From: Prionace glauca
Taxonomy: Eukaryota > Chordata > Chondrichthyes > Carcharhiniformes > Carcharhinidae
Direction of reading: 5' to 3'
Length of the DNA stretch: 64,000 nucleotides
Assembly: GCA_037974335.1 (NCBI GenBank)
Contig: CM075760.1
Location: 7,375,432-7,439,431 of the forward strand
The notes beneath the pieces are model-generated. The model ran no database searches. It saw nothing but the letters and a program-made list of their open reading frames with translations, and was not told the origin of the DNA. The position numbers and the translations under genes are program-made. Below, piece by piece: positions 1 to 11,572 of the stretch (positions within the stretch are counted from its first letter, which is position 1; the number at the start of each line of letters is the position of its first letter).

Positions 1-490
1 AATCAACTTTCAAAAAGAAACACTTGAAAAGAATTGGGCAAAAAGCCAGAAAGGATCCATTTGTATATTGCTCACACTTCTAGCTGCGAATTAACAGATA
101 GACGGTTCACATCATGACACAGACTATAGACAGGAACCAAGGCTCAGAATTCTGCTTTTGACATCTAGTGAGCTATTCAGCTATCGAAGCCCCCTTACCT
201 CTCTCTGTGTCTCCAGATCATACTCTATCTCTCGCAACCACCAATTATTTTCGTAATCATTCATTGCCCTCTCTCTCACTGCATCTCCCATTCCATCTCT
301 GACTTTCGCATTCCCCCTCTCACCATTATTCCGTCTGCCTCTCCGACTCACTCTCTCCCTTCCTCAAACAATCCTTCATTATTTCTTCCTCTTTCAAGAT
401 CCCTTTCTGCTTTCCTCAAGTGCTGCCACGGGGTCTAATGAATAGGGGCAGGTAAGGGTTAAGGAGCCTCTGCCATTATCTCTTGAACAT
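1..490. other. Non-coding, partly pyrimidine-rich stretch
   Basis: No gene or family repeat is recognised. From about 190 to 420 the + strand is CT-rich, with CTCTCTC-like runs; similar tracts recur through the window. Nothing protein-like is seen in any frame. Confidence 0.5.
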
Positions 491-830
491 TTCGCCTACA
501 AACCTTGAACAAATACACCTTTCCTTAAGATTACTGACGGGAAGTGCGCTCCAAAAGTGGCCAAACCAAAGTCCTCTTCCATTGCAGCGATGTGACCATT
601 CTGGTGTAGCTCAGTTGCTTTGAAATGAAGGTCAAAATTGTATTTGCCTTCTGGATTGTTATCTCCACCTGTAGGTTACGTGTGTGTAGAAGGACAGTGA
701 GATTTGGCTGCACAGCAGAATATAATTGATTCTCACCATGTAAGTGTATGATTTTATTGTTCTCTATTTTTCTTGCCAAAGTAAATAACCTCTTAATTTT
801 TCTCAATATGTTCCTGTCGATCACTTTCTT
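490..830 (-). mobile_element. Degenerate LINE fragment, antisense
   Basis: The minus strand reads a 97-residue frame that weakly resembles the C-terminal part of CR1-type ORF2: a leucine-rich stretch followed by QKAN and a TFIS-like segment, matching the RKANGMLAFI region of better copies here. The + strand words near 770-800 also resemble the antisense of a CR1-type RT region. It is short and old; assignment to a subfamily is not possible by eye. Confidence 0.4.
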
Positions 831-1048
831 ACAAACACGCTCATGTTACCCTATTCCTTTTACTGCCCCTATGCGTCTCGTCTTGCTTTGTTAATGATAA
901 TGCTAAATATGCATTATCAGAAAAAATGGTAAAGTTAAATGGATTCCTTCTCTTTATTAATAGCATCCTATTGGATCACAGCGTTTCAGGAACGGTTTCT
1001 TTCCCAACCCGGGACTATAAATCCGGATTCATTCCCTGTTATAAGGAC

Positions 1049-1058
1049 AGTGATGGCA
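1049..1058 (+). promoter_or_regulatory. TCR V promoter decamer-like motif
   Basis: AGTGATGGCA matches nine of ten positions of the CRE-like decamer AGTGAYRTCA known from T-cell receptor V promoters. It lies 173 bp upstream of the leader ATG at 1231. A single short match can occur by chance, so only its position upstream of a V segment makes it worth listing. Confidence 0.3.
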
Positions 1059-1230
1059 TTCGGTGTCAAGGTGATTTTAGTAACTGCCTGTGACCTCACG
1101 ATATGTCGATCTGGGAAGACAGGAAGTGAGCTGAGAACACACTGAAACATGACAGCAGATTGTAGAAGGCGAGGATTACAAAGAGTGTCTTCAAATATCG
1201 AGCAGCCCTTTTACAGAGCGGGCAGACAGA

Positions 1231-1678
1231 ATGCGACTACTCAGCATCTGGATTGTGTGGGGAACATTGCTGACAGGTAACTGTGGAGGAAATACATTTG
1301 ATCTTTTCTTTCTTTTCCCAGGCATGGGATAAAGCAGCATTTGATCAGCTGCCGATGGTAACTTTTCTGTTCTTCTTTCAGATGGGGCTCATGCAGACAC
1401 TGTCACTCAGTCTCGCTCATCAGATTCAAAGACAGAAGGAGAAGTGGTATCCTTAAACTGTAGCAATGAGACTGCAATGAGGGGCTATACGTTATATTGG
1501 TACCGACAGTATCCAAGCACACAGCCCGAGTTTGTACTGCTGAAGGAAACCAATAATTACGAAAAGAAAGCAGATTTTGCTAAAACGCGTTTTTCAGTGG
1601 AACTCCAGATCGCGACTAAACTCACCAGTTTGACTATCTCGAGTTTGCAGCTGCCGTGTATTACTGCGCTCTCAGCCT
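1231..1678 (+). pseudogene. T-cell receptor alpha/delta-type V segment, framework 3 damaged
   Basis: Seen: leader exon 1231-1276 (MRLLSIWIVWGTLLT), donor GT at 1277, acceptor AG at 1380-1381 after a pyrimidine tract, and V exon from 1382. The phase-1 split codon joins as Asp. The V exon reads DTVTQS at its start, the first Cys in VSLNC (about residue 42), then YWYRQ (Trp about 55), a KADFAKTRFSVEL framework 3 and LTSLTISSLQ. The closing YYCALS is present, but in another frame: about 10 bases of the usual LxDS-A segment appear to be missing between the Gln codon near 1650 and the Ala-Val-Tyr-Tyr-Cys codons. The CALS end and the RFSVEL framework fit TRA/TRD V segments. A recombination signal follows at once. 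A rearranged product would be out of frame unless the loss is a sequencing error, so I call it a pseudogene. No D, J or C segments are visible in the window. Confidence 0.82.
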
Positions 1679-1717
1679 CACAGTGCTGCAAAACAGTCTC
1701 GCCCCTGTACAAAAACT
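1679..1717 (+). other. 23-bp-spacer recombination signal sequence (RSS)
   Basis: Heptamer CACAGTG is at 1679-1685 (exact consensus), spacer 1686-1708 is exactly 23 bp, and nonamer ACAAAAACT is at 1709-1717 (eight of nine to ACAAAAACC). It abuts the 3' end of the V segment in the orientation expected for RAG-mediated V joining, and 23-RSSs are usual for V segments at TCR loci. The signal is well preserved although the V exon is not. Confidence 0.9.
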
Positions 1718-1829
1718 GTGTGTGGGAGCTCCTGTCTGTTGGGGTTTGTGTAGAATCTGGGACAGAAGCAGCCACAATGAGCAGTACAGCTGTCAGCCGC
1801 TCCAACACACACTGAGAAGAAACCACATT

Positions 1830-3010
1830 AACCTCAGAGAAAATGGATCAAACTGCAGAATCGAATTGGACAGAGGGACAGAGAGCAGACTCATATCTGA
1901 AGGCAGCCTATCTAATCCTGGGCCTCAGAACTACTGTGATGCTAGTCATCTGTGTGTAAATTTTATGTCAGTGAATGGAAACTCCCAGACTGCAGCGGCT
2001 CATGTTCCAATAGGGAAAATTCATTAAGATATTTAAGATTGAGGACTGAACGCCAGTTATGTTTGTGATCACCATTAAATCAAGAACTAATTGAGAACGA
2101 ATATTTAAGGAAACATTTTGAACCAAAATACACATTGAAGGGCCTATTCTTGAGATCTGTTTATTCATCATAGTCACTGCCCTGCGAAATATGCTCCCTG
2201 TATCTGAACTGATTCTTACCAAAAACACACCCCAAAGAATATATGGTATAAACAAGACACGCTCATGGGGCCCGGGAAACTCACATGGGTGATAGGAGAA
2301 AGGAGGTGATGACAGAATGCTGCCTTTGTGGCTGGAAGCCAGCGTCCAATGGCGTTTCACAAGAACCTATGCCGGCTCCCCCATTCTTCATCATTTATAT
2401 AAATTACATAGATGATTATGTGGGGTAGGATTGGTATCTTGAGATTAGATGATTAAAATTGAACTTTTGTTTTCTACTTGCGATACCTGTAATTATTTTT
2501 GCCCGTTTCAGGAATGTCATATCATGGGGCAGAAACAACCAAAACATATCTATGCGCGCACAGTCGTGACTTCAAACAGGCAGTCAGCACAAAATGGTCA
2601 GCTCCATGCTTTAAATCCGAGATGAATTTCATGTTTTCAGTCAGAATGAAACGGCTGAAATGTTAGATGCCTGTTTTTCTCCCTAACTCCTGGTGTACCT
2701 GATGCTGACAAACAATAGCAAAAGGTGCTTATGAAGTGTTGTTTATGAAATAACTTGTCTGCTGGTGTAACCACTGGATTGACTGAGAAAATTGTGTAAG
2801 GCAGAAAATGTACACGCTTCGTCACAGTATAATTAATGCATGGTCTCACTGCACTGTACAAGAGGGTTTTGTATTAAGGCTTTCACTTTTCAAACAGCAA
2901 GTTGCTAGAAGTCGTGAAGCAAACAAAGGTGCAATTGTAGGTTTGCGAAACAATTTCAGAGTCATTAATCCACGTGGAACATGTCATGGATGAGTGAGAA
3001 TATGTTCACA
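1830..3010. other. Unassigned non-coding stretch
   Basis: I see no gene, no clear repeat family and no tandem array. Open frames here are short and lack family resemblance. Confidence 0.4.
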
Positions 3011-3019
3011 GTTTGGCTT

Positions 3020-3430
3020 CCGTCAGGTAAAATATATTAGTTTACAAAACGACATGGATGGGAGGTCGAATGGGCAGTTAAGTGGCAGATGGAAATTAAA
3101 TATGAAAATTGAGGTAATGCTCTTTACCAGGAGTAAGTTGACAAATAAGCTTTCAATGAATGGCATGACATGTGGAAGTTCTTTGGAACAAATGGACCTT
3201 GGCGCGTTGGTCTATAGGTCTCTGCTGATGAAAAGATATAATAGTCGAAAAAAAGGCATTTGGAGCACTTGCCTTTATCAATCGAGACACAAGTTACAAA
3301 AGCAGAGAGGCCATGTTGGGGCAGTAGTTAACTTTCGTGAGGCAGTGTGTGCAGTTCTGAACGCCACATATTAGAAAGGATGTGATTGCTCTGGAAGGAA
3401 GTGCAGAAAGGATTGAGCAGATTGCTACCT
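3020..3430 (+). mobile_element. Degenerate CR1-type LINE fragment (ORF2 C-terminal part)
   Basis: The + strand frame contains LEQMDLGALVYRSL followed by a FINRDTSY-like stretch, matching the EQRDLGVLVHRSL...AFI segment of CR1-type ORF2 downstream of the RT. The copy is 5' truncated and decayed, and stops near a reversed SINE head. Confidence 0.6.
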
Positions 3431-3477
3431 GGGGTATAACATCTAAGTCATTAAGATATTGGGTGTAGGGTAAGGGA

Positions 3478-3576
3478 GGTTTATATGGTTTCACACAGAC
3501 AGCGACACGATGCTGGAATTGAACCTGGGACCTTGGCGCTGTGAAACAGCAGTAGTACCCACAGTGCCACCATGCC
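3478..3576 (-). mobile_element. SINE tRNA-like head fragment
   Basis: On the minus strand the segment reads a tRNA-related SINE head: GGCACTGTGGGTACTACTGC near the start, then a B-box-like GGTTCAATTCC. It matches the 5' end of the tRNA-headed SINEs at 12.5 and 25.1 kb. Only the head and a little of the body remain. Confidence 0.65.
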
Positions 3577-3844
3577 TCTGCCACCCTTGCCCTGTCTCTC
3601 TGCAATTTGCTCCGTTTCTCACTGATCCACCCTACCTCCCCCTCCTGACTCGATTTCTCCTTGCTACCTACCACCTCTCCCTCCCTCGGTGGGTTTCTCC
3701 ATTCTGCACAACTTTTCTAACTCAGTCGCCCCAAAAATTCATCCATCGCCCCAACAAAAAAAAAGAAAATTACAGCACAGGATATCTGTATTAAATAAAC
3801 GTATTGAATTTAAATGTTGAATAACAGCAAATATTTGATATAAC

Positions 3845-5150
3845 TGGTTGGAATTATTCTCTAGTGAGAACAAATCAAGATTCTCCAACCTTACCTCATA
3901 GCAAATGCGAGGCAATATCCTGGTAAATCATTTCTGTACCCAATCCGAAGCCTTCACATCCTTCTGCTAGTGTGGTGACCAGAATTGAACATTATATTTC
4001 AAGAGCGGCCTAACTAGGTTTCTATAAAGTCGCGACATGACTTGCAAATTTTTAAACTCAGTGCCCTGGCCAATGAAGGCAAACATGTCGTATGCCTTCT
4101 TGACTACCTTCTCCACCTGCGTTGTCACTTTCAGTGACCTGTTTACTGTACACCGAGATCATTCTGCCTTTCAATATAGTAAAGGATTCTGCCATTTACT
4201 GCATATTTCCTATTTTTATTAGACCTTGCAAAATGCATCACCTCACATTTGTCCAGATTAAACGCCATCTGCCATTTCTCCACCCAAGCTATTGATCTAT
4301 AGCCTTCTGTATCCTCTGATGGTCCTCACGGCTATCCACAAAGCCACCAATCTCTTGTGTCACCCGCAACTTACTGAACAAACCAGTTTTTCTCCAAATC
4401 ATTGATATGTGTTATGAAAAGCAACGGTCCCTGCACTGATCCCTGAGGAATACCACTTGTCATAGCCCTCCATTCAGAAACACATCCTTCTACTATTACC
4501 CTCTATCTTCTAGTATTGAGCCAGTTCTGTATCCACCTTGCAAGCTCACGTCTGATCCCATGTGACGTCACCTTCTGCACTAGTCTGCCATGAGGTACTC
4601 AGTCAAAGGCTTTACTGAAGTCAAAGTAGACAACAGCCACTGCCCTATACTTATCAATCATCTTCACCACTTCCTCGATAAACTCGATCAAGTTAGTGTC
4701 ATGACCTCTCCTTCACAAATCCATGTTGCCTCTCGCTAATAGGTCCACTTATTTCCAAGTGGGAGTAATCTTGTCACGAAGAATCCTCTCCAATAATTTC
4801 CCTATCACTGATGTAAGGCTCACCGGCCTGTACTTACCTGGATTATTCTTGATACCCTTCTTAAACAAAGCAGCAACGTTGGCTGTTCTCCAATCACCTG
4901 GGACCTCCTCTGTTGCCAGTGAGAATTCAAAGATATATCTCAAGGCCCCAGTAATTCCTTCACTTGCCTCTCTCAGTTTTTTGTGGGATATCCAATCAGG
5001 TCCCCGGCACTTGCCTATCTCAATTTTTGTCAGAAACGCCAATATCTCCTCGTTTTTCATCTCAACATGACTCAAACTATCTACGCATCCTTTCTCATAT
5101 CCATCATCCACCAAGTCCTTTTCCCATCCCTCCTCTCTCACTCCATCGTC
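3845..5150 (-). mobile_element. Degenerate CR1-type LINE, RT region to 3' part
   Basis: Read on the minus strand from 5141, a 130-residue frame gives GKYRPVSLTSVIGKLLERIL and, before it, EVPGDWRTANVAALFKKG. These are the motifs around the first RT blocks of CR1-type ORF2. Downstream (lower coordinates), frames decay but still give antisense words for the finger/palm and the post-RT region down to about 3845. It is 5' truncated and old. Confidence 0.75.
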
Positions 5151-5900
5151 CTATGCCTCCTCTTTCATGCCATCTCTATTTCCATTGCTCTGTCCCTTCT
5201 CCCTTACTGCATCTCTCCCTACATGGCCTTGACTCGCCTCACTCTCATTGTTCTCCCTCCATTGGCCCGGCTCTCCTCGCTCACTCTGTCTCTCTCCTCA
5301 ACCGCCCCCCCCCCCCCCCACCCCCGCTGCTGCACTCCCGCCATCATCTGGTGTCTGCCTCACTTGCCTCATCTCTCCTTTTCTCTCGCCCCAAGAAAGC
5401 TTATCCTTCAACACATTCCCTCACAACACACTCTCTCAACCCTTATAGAGTCCCCTCTGCTTTAAATTGTGTCTCTCACCTACTCACCTCATCTGTATTC
5501 ATCGACATCTTACTCCCTCTCCACTCATCACTCTTTCCCTCTCCCTCATCCTAGGCGGCATTTCCTGTCGGATCCTCTCCTCCATTTCTCTCACCAACGT
5601 CTTCATATCATGTCAATTTGTGTATCCCAGAACAGGACACGACACAGCAGCTCAGTTATTTAACGTGAACACTGCACCGATTCATTTAAGATGGTGCTGA
5701 ATTTTCTCAAGTTTAAGTTATTTACATAAACACCATTCCTCTCACAATATCTGCTCCCCCCAGAAACTCTCCCACAATTCCTCTCCCTATATATTTCTCG
5801 TTATCTTCCTTTTTCGCGTTCATCTCTCAGAGTGTCCTTGTCTCACTCTTATCCATTCATAATCCTCACCCGGTTCCCTCCCAGTGTAAGGTTGTGAATC
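5090..5900. repeat. CT-rich low-complexity tract
   Basis: The + strand is dominated by C and T, with CTCTCC-like runs and a poly-C run near 5306-5320. Open frames here are rich in Ser, Leu and Pro only because of base composition. I treat none as a gene. Confidence 0.7.
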
Positions 5901-6430
5901 AGATGTGGGGCAAATGCCAGCCGGAGCCAGTGCATTACATATCACAGTTAAATCTGTTTTTTACTTTTTTGTGATATTCCATTGTTCTAAATGTTTTCTC
6001 AGTTTGAACAGCTGCATTTGATTTAGGGGTAAAATAATTATCTTTACACGCCAGTATTTCCAGATTATTGATTAGCAGAATTTTGGAATTTATGGTCACC
6101 CATAGCTCACTTAAGTCACAAAACTGAATATCCACCACAGAGAGAGAGAGAGAGAGAGACGGTAACTGTTGGGACTTATTGAATGGTCACAGTCCAGATA
6201 TCACTGTAACAAACTGAGATCTAGAGATGTGACTGATGTCCTTTGAATGGATAGTGTCTTTCCTCGTATTATTGGTCAATAAATGTGATCAACAGAATCC
6301 AGTGTTTTGAAAGAGGTCAGTCAATTTAAAAAATATATTTTCCATCACTGAATTCAATGTTGCAATCTATTTGTTCATGTGTTGAAAAAAACACTTCAAA
6401 CCATTGTTCCCCCTCAATGTCCCTCAGGTG
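5900..6430. other. Upstream flank of receptor gene 1
   Basis: No repeat family is recognised apart from a short GA run at about 6140-6160. The stretch precedes the first exon of the GPR139-like gene and may hold its regulatory DNA. No defined element can be supported. Confidence 0.35.
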
Positions 6431-6441
6431 ATTCTACAGTG

Positions 6442-6470
6442 TATAAATTAAAGGCTTTGGGAATATATAA
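6442..6470 (+). promoter_or_regulatory. TATA-like elements upstream of GPR139-like exon 1
   Basis: TATAAATT at 6442-6449 and ATATATAA at 6463-6470 lie 65-92 bp before the predicted start codon at 6534. Either could position transcription to give a short 5' UTR. No initiator or CpG island is seen, which would fit a tissue-restricted promoter. AT-rich matches are common by chance. Confidence 0.3.
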
Positions 6471-6533
6471 CCTCACAGTTTAAGACAGAGACACTGCGAG
6501 CAGTACGAAGGGACTCATCACTTCGCACTGAGA

Positions 6534-6600
6534 ATGCTGTATCCAGTTGAGAAAGCTGCGAAAATAATCTACCCAATCATTGCCATTATTGGCATTCCTG
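6534..6600 (+). CDS. GPR139-like: GPR139-like receptor gene 1, exon 1
   Basis: The ATG at 6534 has A at -3. The exon encodes 22 residues (MLYPVEKAAKIIYPIIAIIG, then IP) plus one base, followed by donor GTAAGT at 6601. The YP-I-I-GIP motif is the start of transmembrane helix 1 in GPR139-like receptors and is matched by YYPTLAIIGVP in gene 2. Joining this exon in phase 1 to 11573 gives IP-VN and one open frame of 323 codons including the stop (67 + 902 = 969 bases, divisible by three). The intron would be 4,972 bp and holds several old LINE pieces. The splice join is inferred from sequence alone. The exon is too short to be found by length. Confidence 0.75.
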
Positions 6601-7134
6601 GTAAGTGATTACAACCAGTCAAATCGTTTCAAACTGAGTTTGGAGAGATTTCTGATTTTCAACTTCCTGATCTTATGTTCACTGTAATACATACACTAGG
6701 TGAATGATGAAATTCATTTAAATAAAATGTCTTGTATTATCTCTATGATTTTAATTATTGTCACTAACAGATACATATCACAAGCTCACTGATCAATGAA
6801 ATTATTGTATTTAATTTTATTTTGTACATTGAGAGCTTGGATTTCAGTGAAGGTGATTTCTCTGAATTTTATAGGAGTAAGTATAAATCCAAACTTTGCA
6901 TGTAGATCACTAACCAGAGTGGAATGTCTGACACCAGTGAATAAATATTACAGGGTCTATTTGTCAGTTTCGAATTTTACTTTTTGTGGCTCTTTCAACG
7001 GAGTGAACTATCTGACCTAAGTATCCATCCAGTTCTGACATTATATGTCCATGTGTTTACAATTTATGAATTAACTATTTATTCAAGTGTGGTCAGTGTT
7101 GCATTGGAGGCCAGTATGTATGTTGAGCAAAATG

Positions 7135-8280
7135 CCAGAAGAAACTAGCAGGTTTATATAGATTTTAGAAAAGCGTTGGCAAGTTTCCACATGGGGGGCT
7201 TGTAAGGAAGGCAAATTCACATAGGGTACAGGATAATTTGATAAAATTGATTCAAAATTAGCTCAGTTGTCGAAGCAGACTGTGATGTTAAAAAGGTGCT
7301 TTAGTAACTGCAAGCCAGTGGAGTACAACAGGGTTCTGTGTTGGGCCCCAATTATCATAATTAATGCAAATGACACATTGATAACTGTTCGGAGCTATGA
7401 TAAGTAATTTTGCTGATAACACCAGCAATGGAAGGGTGCCTACTGAGTGCATAATGTAATAATGAGCGCGTAATGGCTGCAAAAAAGATACAGATGGAAT
7501 GTTCAAATGTGCAGACAAATGGTAGATGGTCGTTCACCCTGAAAAGTGTGAGATGATAGGAAGGAGTAATTTGACAAGGAAGTACTCAACGTATGGTAGG
7601 ACACGAGAAAGCTCTGTGGAACAAAGGGATCTTGACGTGGTTGCCCACAGATCTTTAAAGCAGAAGGGCGTGTGAGTAGATTACATTCGAGACATAGGTT
7701 GCAAAAGAGGGAGAGTCGTGTTGTAGTTGTATAGAACATTAGTGAGGCCACAACTGGAGTCATGTGGAATTCTGGTCGCTATTTTTTCGGAAGGATGCAG
7801 AGGAGATTCACCAGGATGCTTCCTGTTATGGGACATCATTGTTATGAAAAATGTTTGGATAGGCTTGTTTTGTTTTCTTTGAAGCAGAACAACTGAGGTG
7901 CAATCTGATCGTATTGTTCAAGATTAGGAGAGAGATGCACAAAGTAGAGAAGGAACAGTTGTTCTCCTTAGTTGAATGGTCAGTCACAGGTACAAGGTTT
8001 CAAGGTGAAGATAAGAATGTTTCGTGGAGTTGCGAGAAAAAACGTTTTTTTAACCTAGCAGGTGGTGACGGCCTGGAATCGACTGCACGGGCGGCTGGCA
8101 GAAGCCAGTTGCTTCATATACTTCGAAAATCATTTGGATGAGCCTTGGCACTTCAGTGCTACGGGCCAGGTGCTGGGAGATGGGGTTGGAAGTGATTTCA
8201 ACTGTTTAACACATGCAGTCGCAGACACAATTGGTCAAAGGGCTCCTGTGCTGTATGATTCCATCATTCTATACCTCTGC
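7135..8280 (+). mobile_element. Degenerate CR1-type LINE in the gene 1 intron
   Basis: The + strand carries RT-region words (TAGATTTTAGAAAAGCGTT is the FxKAF segment near 7165), then GTACAACAGGGTTCTGTG for the PQGSVLGP region near 7325. Post-RT words follow, such as GAAGGATGCAGAGGAG near 7790. It ends with a decayed 3' region before 8280. Multiple frames are needed, so it is old. Confidence 0.65.
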
Positions 8281-9115
8281 CTCTTTGGTGTCCTCACTTT
8301 CGCTTACTTTCCTCCATTTCTTCAAATCAGGCAGAAATTTGAATTAGTAGAGATCTACAAACAATCTTCTAAAACTGAATAAAAATGTTAGTCTTCCTCC
8401 ACTCTGCCCATCCCCTGCCCCGCTCTCAGTATCCAGAAGCTACTCAACTCCCTCTTTCAGTTTGGGATGGGTTTTCAGATTCATTCCTCACACTTTTTAA
8501 AATCACCCTCCCAAGATTTTTCTCCACAGACTATCTGAGAGGATACGATTGCAGCTGCATCCAGTGACTATACCCTGGAGACCTTCACATCTTGTCTCTC
8601 TTTCTTAAATCCGCTTTCTCCATCACAATCTCTGTTTTGATCTTCGGCTTCCACCTGTCTCCGTTTCACCTATATCCTTCCTTTTTCTCCTTCTGCCACT
8701 GTAACTCTCTTTAACTGTAATGGTGGATGTCCTTATCTCCGCACCAACCCGCCCACCAGCTGTAATTCGACCCTCTTTCTACGTACTTCCTGCCGTCCAT
8801 GTCTCTGCAACTTTCCCTGTCTCTCATGCACTCTGTGTTCAAAGGGGCAATGCAATATTTCTGACGACCTTTGCCAATAATACAAATCACATTGCTGTCA
8901 GGGTGTGTGAAAAGACACACTACCTGGAGTCTCCAGGTTGAGGTTATTTCTAGTTCTCAGTCTCGGGGAAAGCATTAGCAACAATACATTAATAAGCACA
9001 AGAAGCCTTATTTAAAAAATGTACCAAAGGAAGTGACACAGTATGTTCCAACTTTCAACATGGCTGTTTATGTATTTCCATCACTGAGGGGATGTGTGTC
9101 TGAACTGATAAGACA
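8280..9115. other. Intronic stretch without recognised features
   Basis: It is moderately CT-rich at 8380-8720. Short open frames on both strands lack any family signal. Nothing else is seen. Confidence 0.4.
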
Positions 9116-9119
9116 CATG

Positions 9120-9230
9120 GAGTTCTCATTGAGACATATAAGATGATGAATGGGATGGATAGGATAGAGATGGAGAAAGGACAATAGGACTAGGGGACAC
9201 AGCCTCAAGATAAAGGGGGGGCGGGGGAGA
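9120..9230 (+). mobile_element. Short CR1 fragment (post-RT region)
   Basis: The DNA words GAGACATATAAGATGATGAA and ACAGCCTCAAGATAAAGG match the post-RT part of the CR1 copies at 50.1 and 61.2 kb almost base for base. The ends are truncated. A GA-rich tract follows up to about 9530. Confidence 0.7.
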
Positions 9231-9539
9231 GGTAGCTACATTCGGATTACAGCAGTCGTGAGGCTGGAGGAATGAAATGTCTCTCCATTGTCCTTGTGTG
9301 GAAATAGTCACTTGCCGCCCGTGGCATTCTGCTGTGCTGAAAGGTCACATAAATAAAACTGGAGAGACAGAGAGAGTTTCGGGGGGGTGGAGATTGGGAT
9401 GGAGAGAGACAGAGAGATAGGGAAACATGCTGAGGGAGATAAACTGGAATCGAGAGTAAGCATGCACGCGCGTGAGAGAGAAATGCTGGAGACAGATAGA
9501 GAGAGATGAGGAGAAACATGTTTAAAAATATCGTAAGTG

Positions 9540-10750
9540 GAGTTGACAAGGGGGAGCCAGTCAAAGTGGTATATTTGGACTTTCAGAAAGCGTTTGCCAA
9601 AATCCCATATAAGAAATTATTATACACGATTAAAGCATATGGGATGGGACGGGGGAGAGGTGAATTGAGATGGTTTGAAAACTAGTTGGCAATGATGAAA
9701 CAAACAGTGGGAATTAATTGGTCCTTTTCAAATTAACAGGAGTAAGTAGAGTTGTACTACAGGGATCGATGCTGAGGCACTAGATTTACAACATCTATTA
9801 ATGATTTGACGAGTGAACAAAATGTAACGTCTCAAAATTTGCAATTAGTATCAACCTGGGTGGGATAGACAACTGTGATGAGGATGCAGGGATCCATCAG
9901 CATGATCTGGATAGGTTGGGTGAGTGTTTAAATCAATGACAGATGCAGTGTACTTGGGATAAATGTGAGGTTATTCACTTTGGAAGCAAAAACAAGAAGG
10001 CAGATCACTTCTTGAATGGCTGTAAATTGGGAGAGAGGGGTATTCAGTGGATCCTGGGTGTCCATGTGCACCAGTCGCTGAACGTAAGCATGGAGGTGTA
10101 GCAAACAGCACAGAAGGCAAATTGTATGTGGGCCTTCATGGCAAGAAGTTCCGAGAACAGGAGCAGGAATGTGTCTTACAATTATATAGGAGCTTGGTGA
10201 AGCCAAACCTAGAGTATTGTGTGCAGTTTTTGTCTTCTTCTCGGAGGAAGAATGTCCTTGCTCTTGAGGGAGTGCAGACTCCCCAGGCTGATTCCAGTGG
10301 TGGCGGAACTGATGTATGAGGAGAAGTTGGATAGATTAGGATTGTTATCGCTGGAGTTCAGATGAATGAGGGGGTATCTCATACAGGCTCATAAAATTCT
10401 AACAGGACGAGAACAGATGTTCCCGATGGTGGGACTGTCCAGAACCAGGGACAACAGTCTGAGGATACAGGGTAGAGCATTTAAGGTAGAGATGAGGAGC
10501 CATTACTTTATCTGAAGAATGGTGAGGTTATGAAATTCATACCCGCAGGAAGTTGATGTCAAAATATGCAGTGTATTAAAAAGGTGACTAGATACAGCAT
10601 TCGGGGTGAATGGGATCATAGGTTATGGGGAGAAAGTAGCATTAGGCTATTGAGTTTGACGATCAGCCATGATTGTGATAAAATGACAAAGCAGGATCGG
10701 AGGCCCAAATGGTCACCTCCTGCTGCTAATTTCTATGATTCTATGTTAAA
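9540..10750 (+). mobile_element. Degenerate CR1-type LINE, RT to 3' end, in the gene 1 intron
   Basis: It starts at the segment for VDVVYLDFQKAF (GACTTTCAGAAAGCGTTTG at about 9578) and runs through the post-RT region (ELGGVQ-like frames) to a 3' end with ATTTCTATGATTCTATG near 10730, the octamer-like tail of CR1 relatives. The 5' end is truncated and several frames are needed. Confidence 0.75.
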
Positions 10751-10759
10751 CAGCAGGAA

Positions 10760-11090
10760 AGAGAGGTGTTGGAGAGATACAGAATAAATATAGGGAGAGT
10801 GGGGGAGAAATATTTGAAGAGAGATTGATAAATAAGGGGAGAAAGCTAAAATGAGTGTTAGGAATGGAAAGAGATTGAATGGGAGAGAAATTTGGAGTTT
10901 GGGGAAGAAACGGCAAAAGGAGAGGAAGAGGATGGCAACGGTCAGATTAGGGAAGAAACGAGGGAGATGCAGAGACAGGGAGAGGGAAAGGAAGGAGAGA
11001 CAAACAGAACAAGAAATCTGGAAACGAGAAATAGAAAGGCTGGGAGAAAAAGACAGAATGAGGAAGAGATTTGGAAAGGGGACGAATAAT
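10760..11090. repeat. Purine-rich low-complexity tract
   Basis: GGGAGA/GAAAGAG-type sequence on the + strand. It creates Arg/Glu/Lys-rich and, on the other strand, Ser/Leu/Phe-rich frames that I do not consider coding. Confidence 0.7.
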
Positions 11091-11517
11091 CCTGAAGTTA
11101 CATCAAAATCCATCAGATGACCAGTCCAGAGAAATGTTCAATCCAGTGTGGCCTTTTATAATTGGGTGCAGGAAGGGAGGCAGATTACATTGCCAATATC
11201 TGGCACATTTCTGTGCATTTCGGGTCTTATTAGGAAGCCCGTCCAGTCCCAGGTAATCCTGTAAAACAGGTCATATGAGAAATCCAAGCTCTCAACAATA
11301 TTTATGTGATCAGAATTTGCAGATTTGCTCCATCAAAGTGAGAGATGTGTAATTCACAGCTTTCTGGCCCCCAGCCCCGCGTAATCTGCAGTGTTACATT
11401 GGCTACTTTCCAGTCTGCAATGCTAATCTCTAACTGAATTCCTCCAACAAACAGCGCCACATCAAGAAGACTTGCCCATTGGACTGATGTTGAAATCTTC
11501 TTACAGTCGGTTCAGAT

Positions 11518-11572
11518 ATGGAGAAAATGTACTCACTAATTTTTAGGTTCTTTTTTCTTGTTTTTCTCACAG
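11518..11572 (+). other. Open-frame intron end before receptor exon 2
   Basis: The pyrimidine-rich 3' end of the intron is open in the frame of exon 2 and begins with an ATG at 11518. A start here would give a 318-residue protein that lacks the YP..GIP segment. Gene 2 has the same arrangement (ATG at 37105). I think it is a by-product of a T-rich branch/polypyrimidine region, since exon 1 fits in phase, but an unspliced start cannot be excluded. Confidence 0.5.

Noticed and set aside
11518-11572. ATG at 11518 as the start of receptor gene 1
   Set aside because: It lies in the T-rich intron end. Exon 1 at 6534 joins in phase and supplies the conserved TM1 motif.
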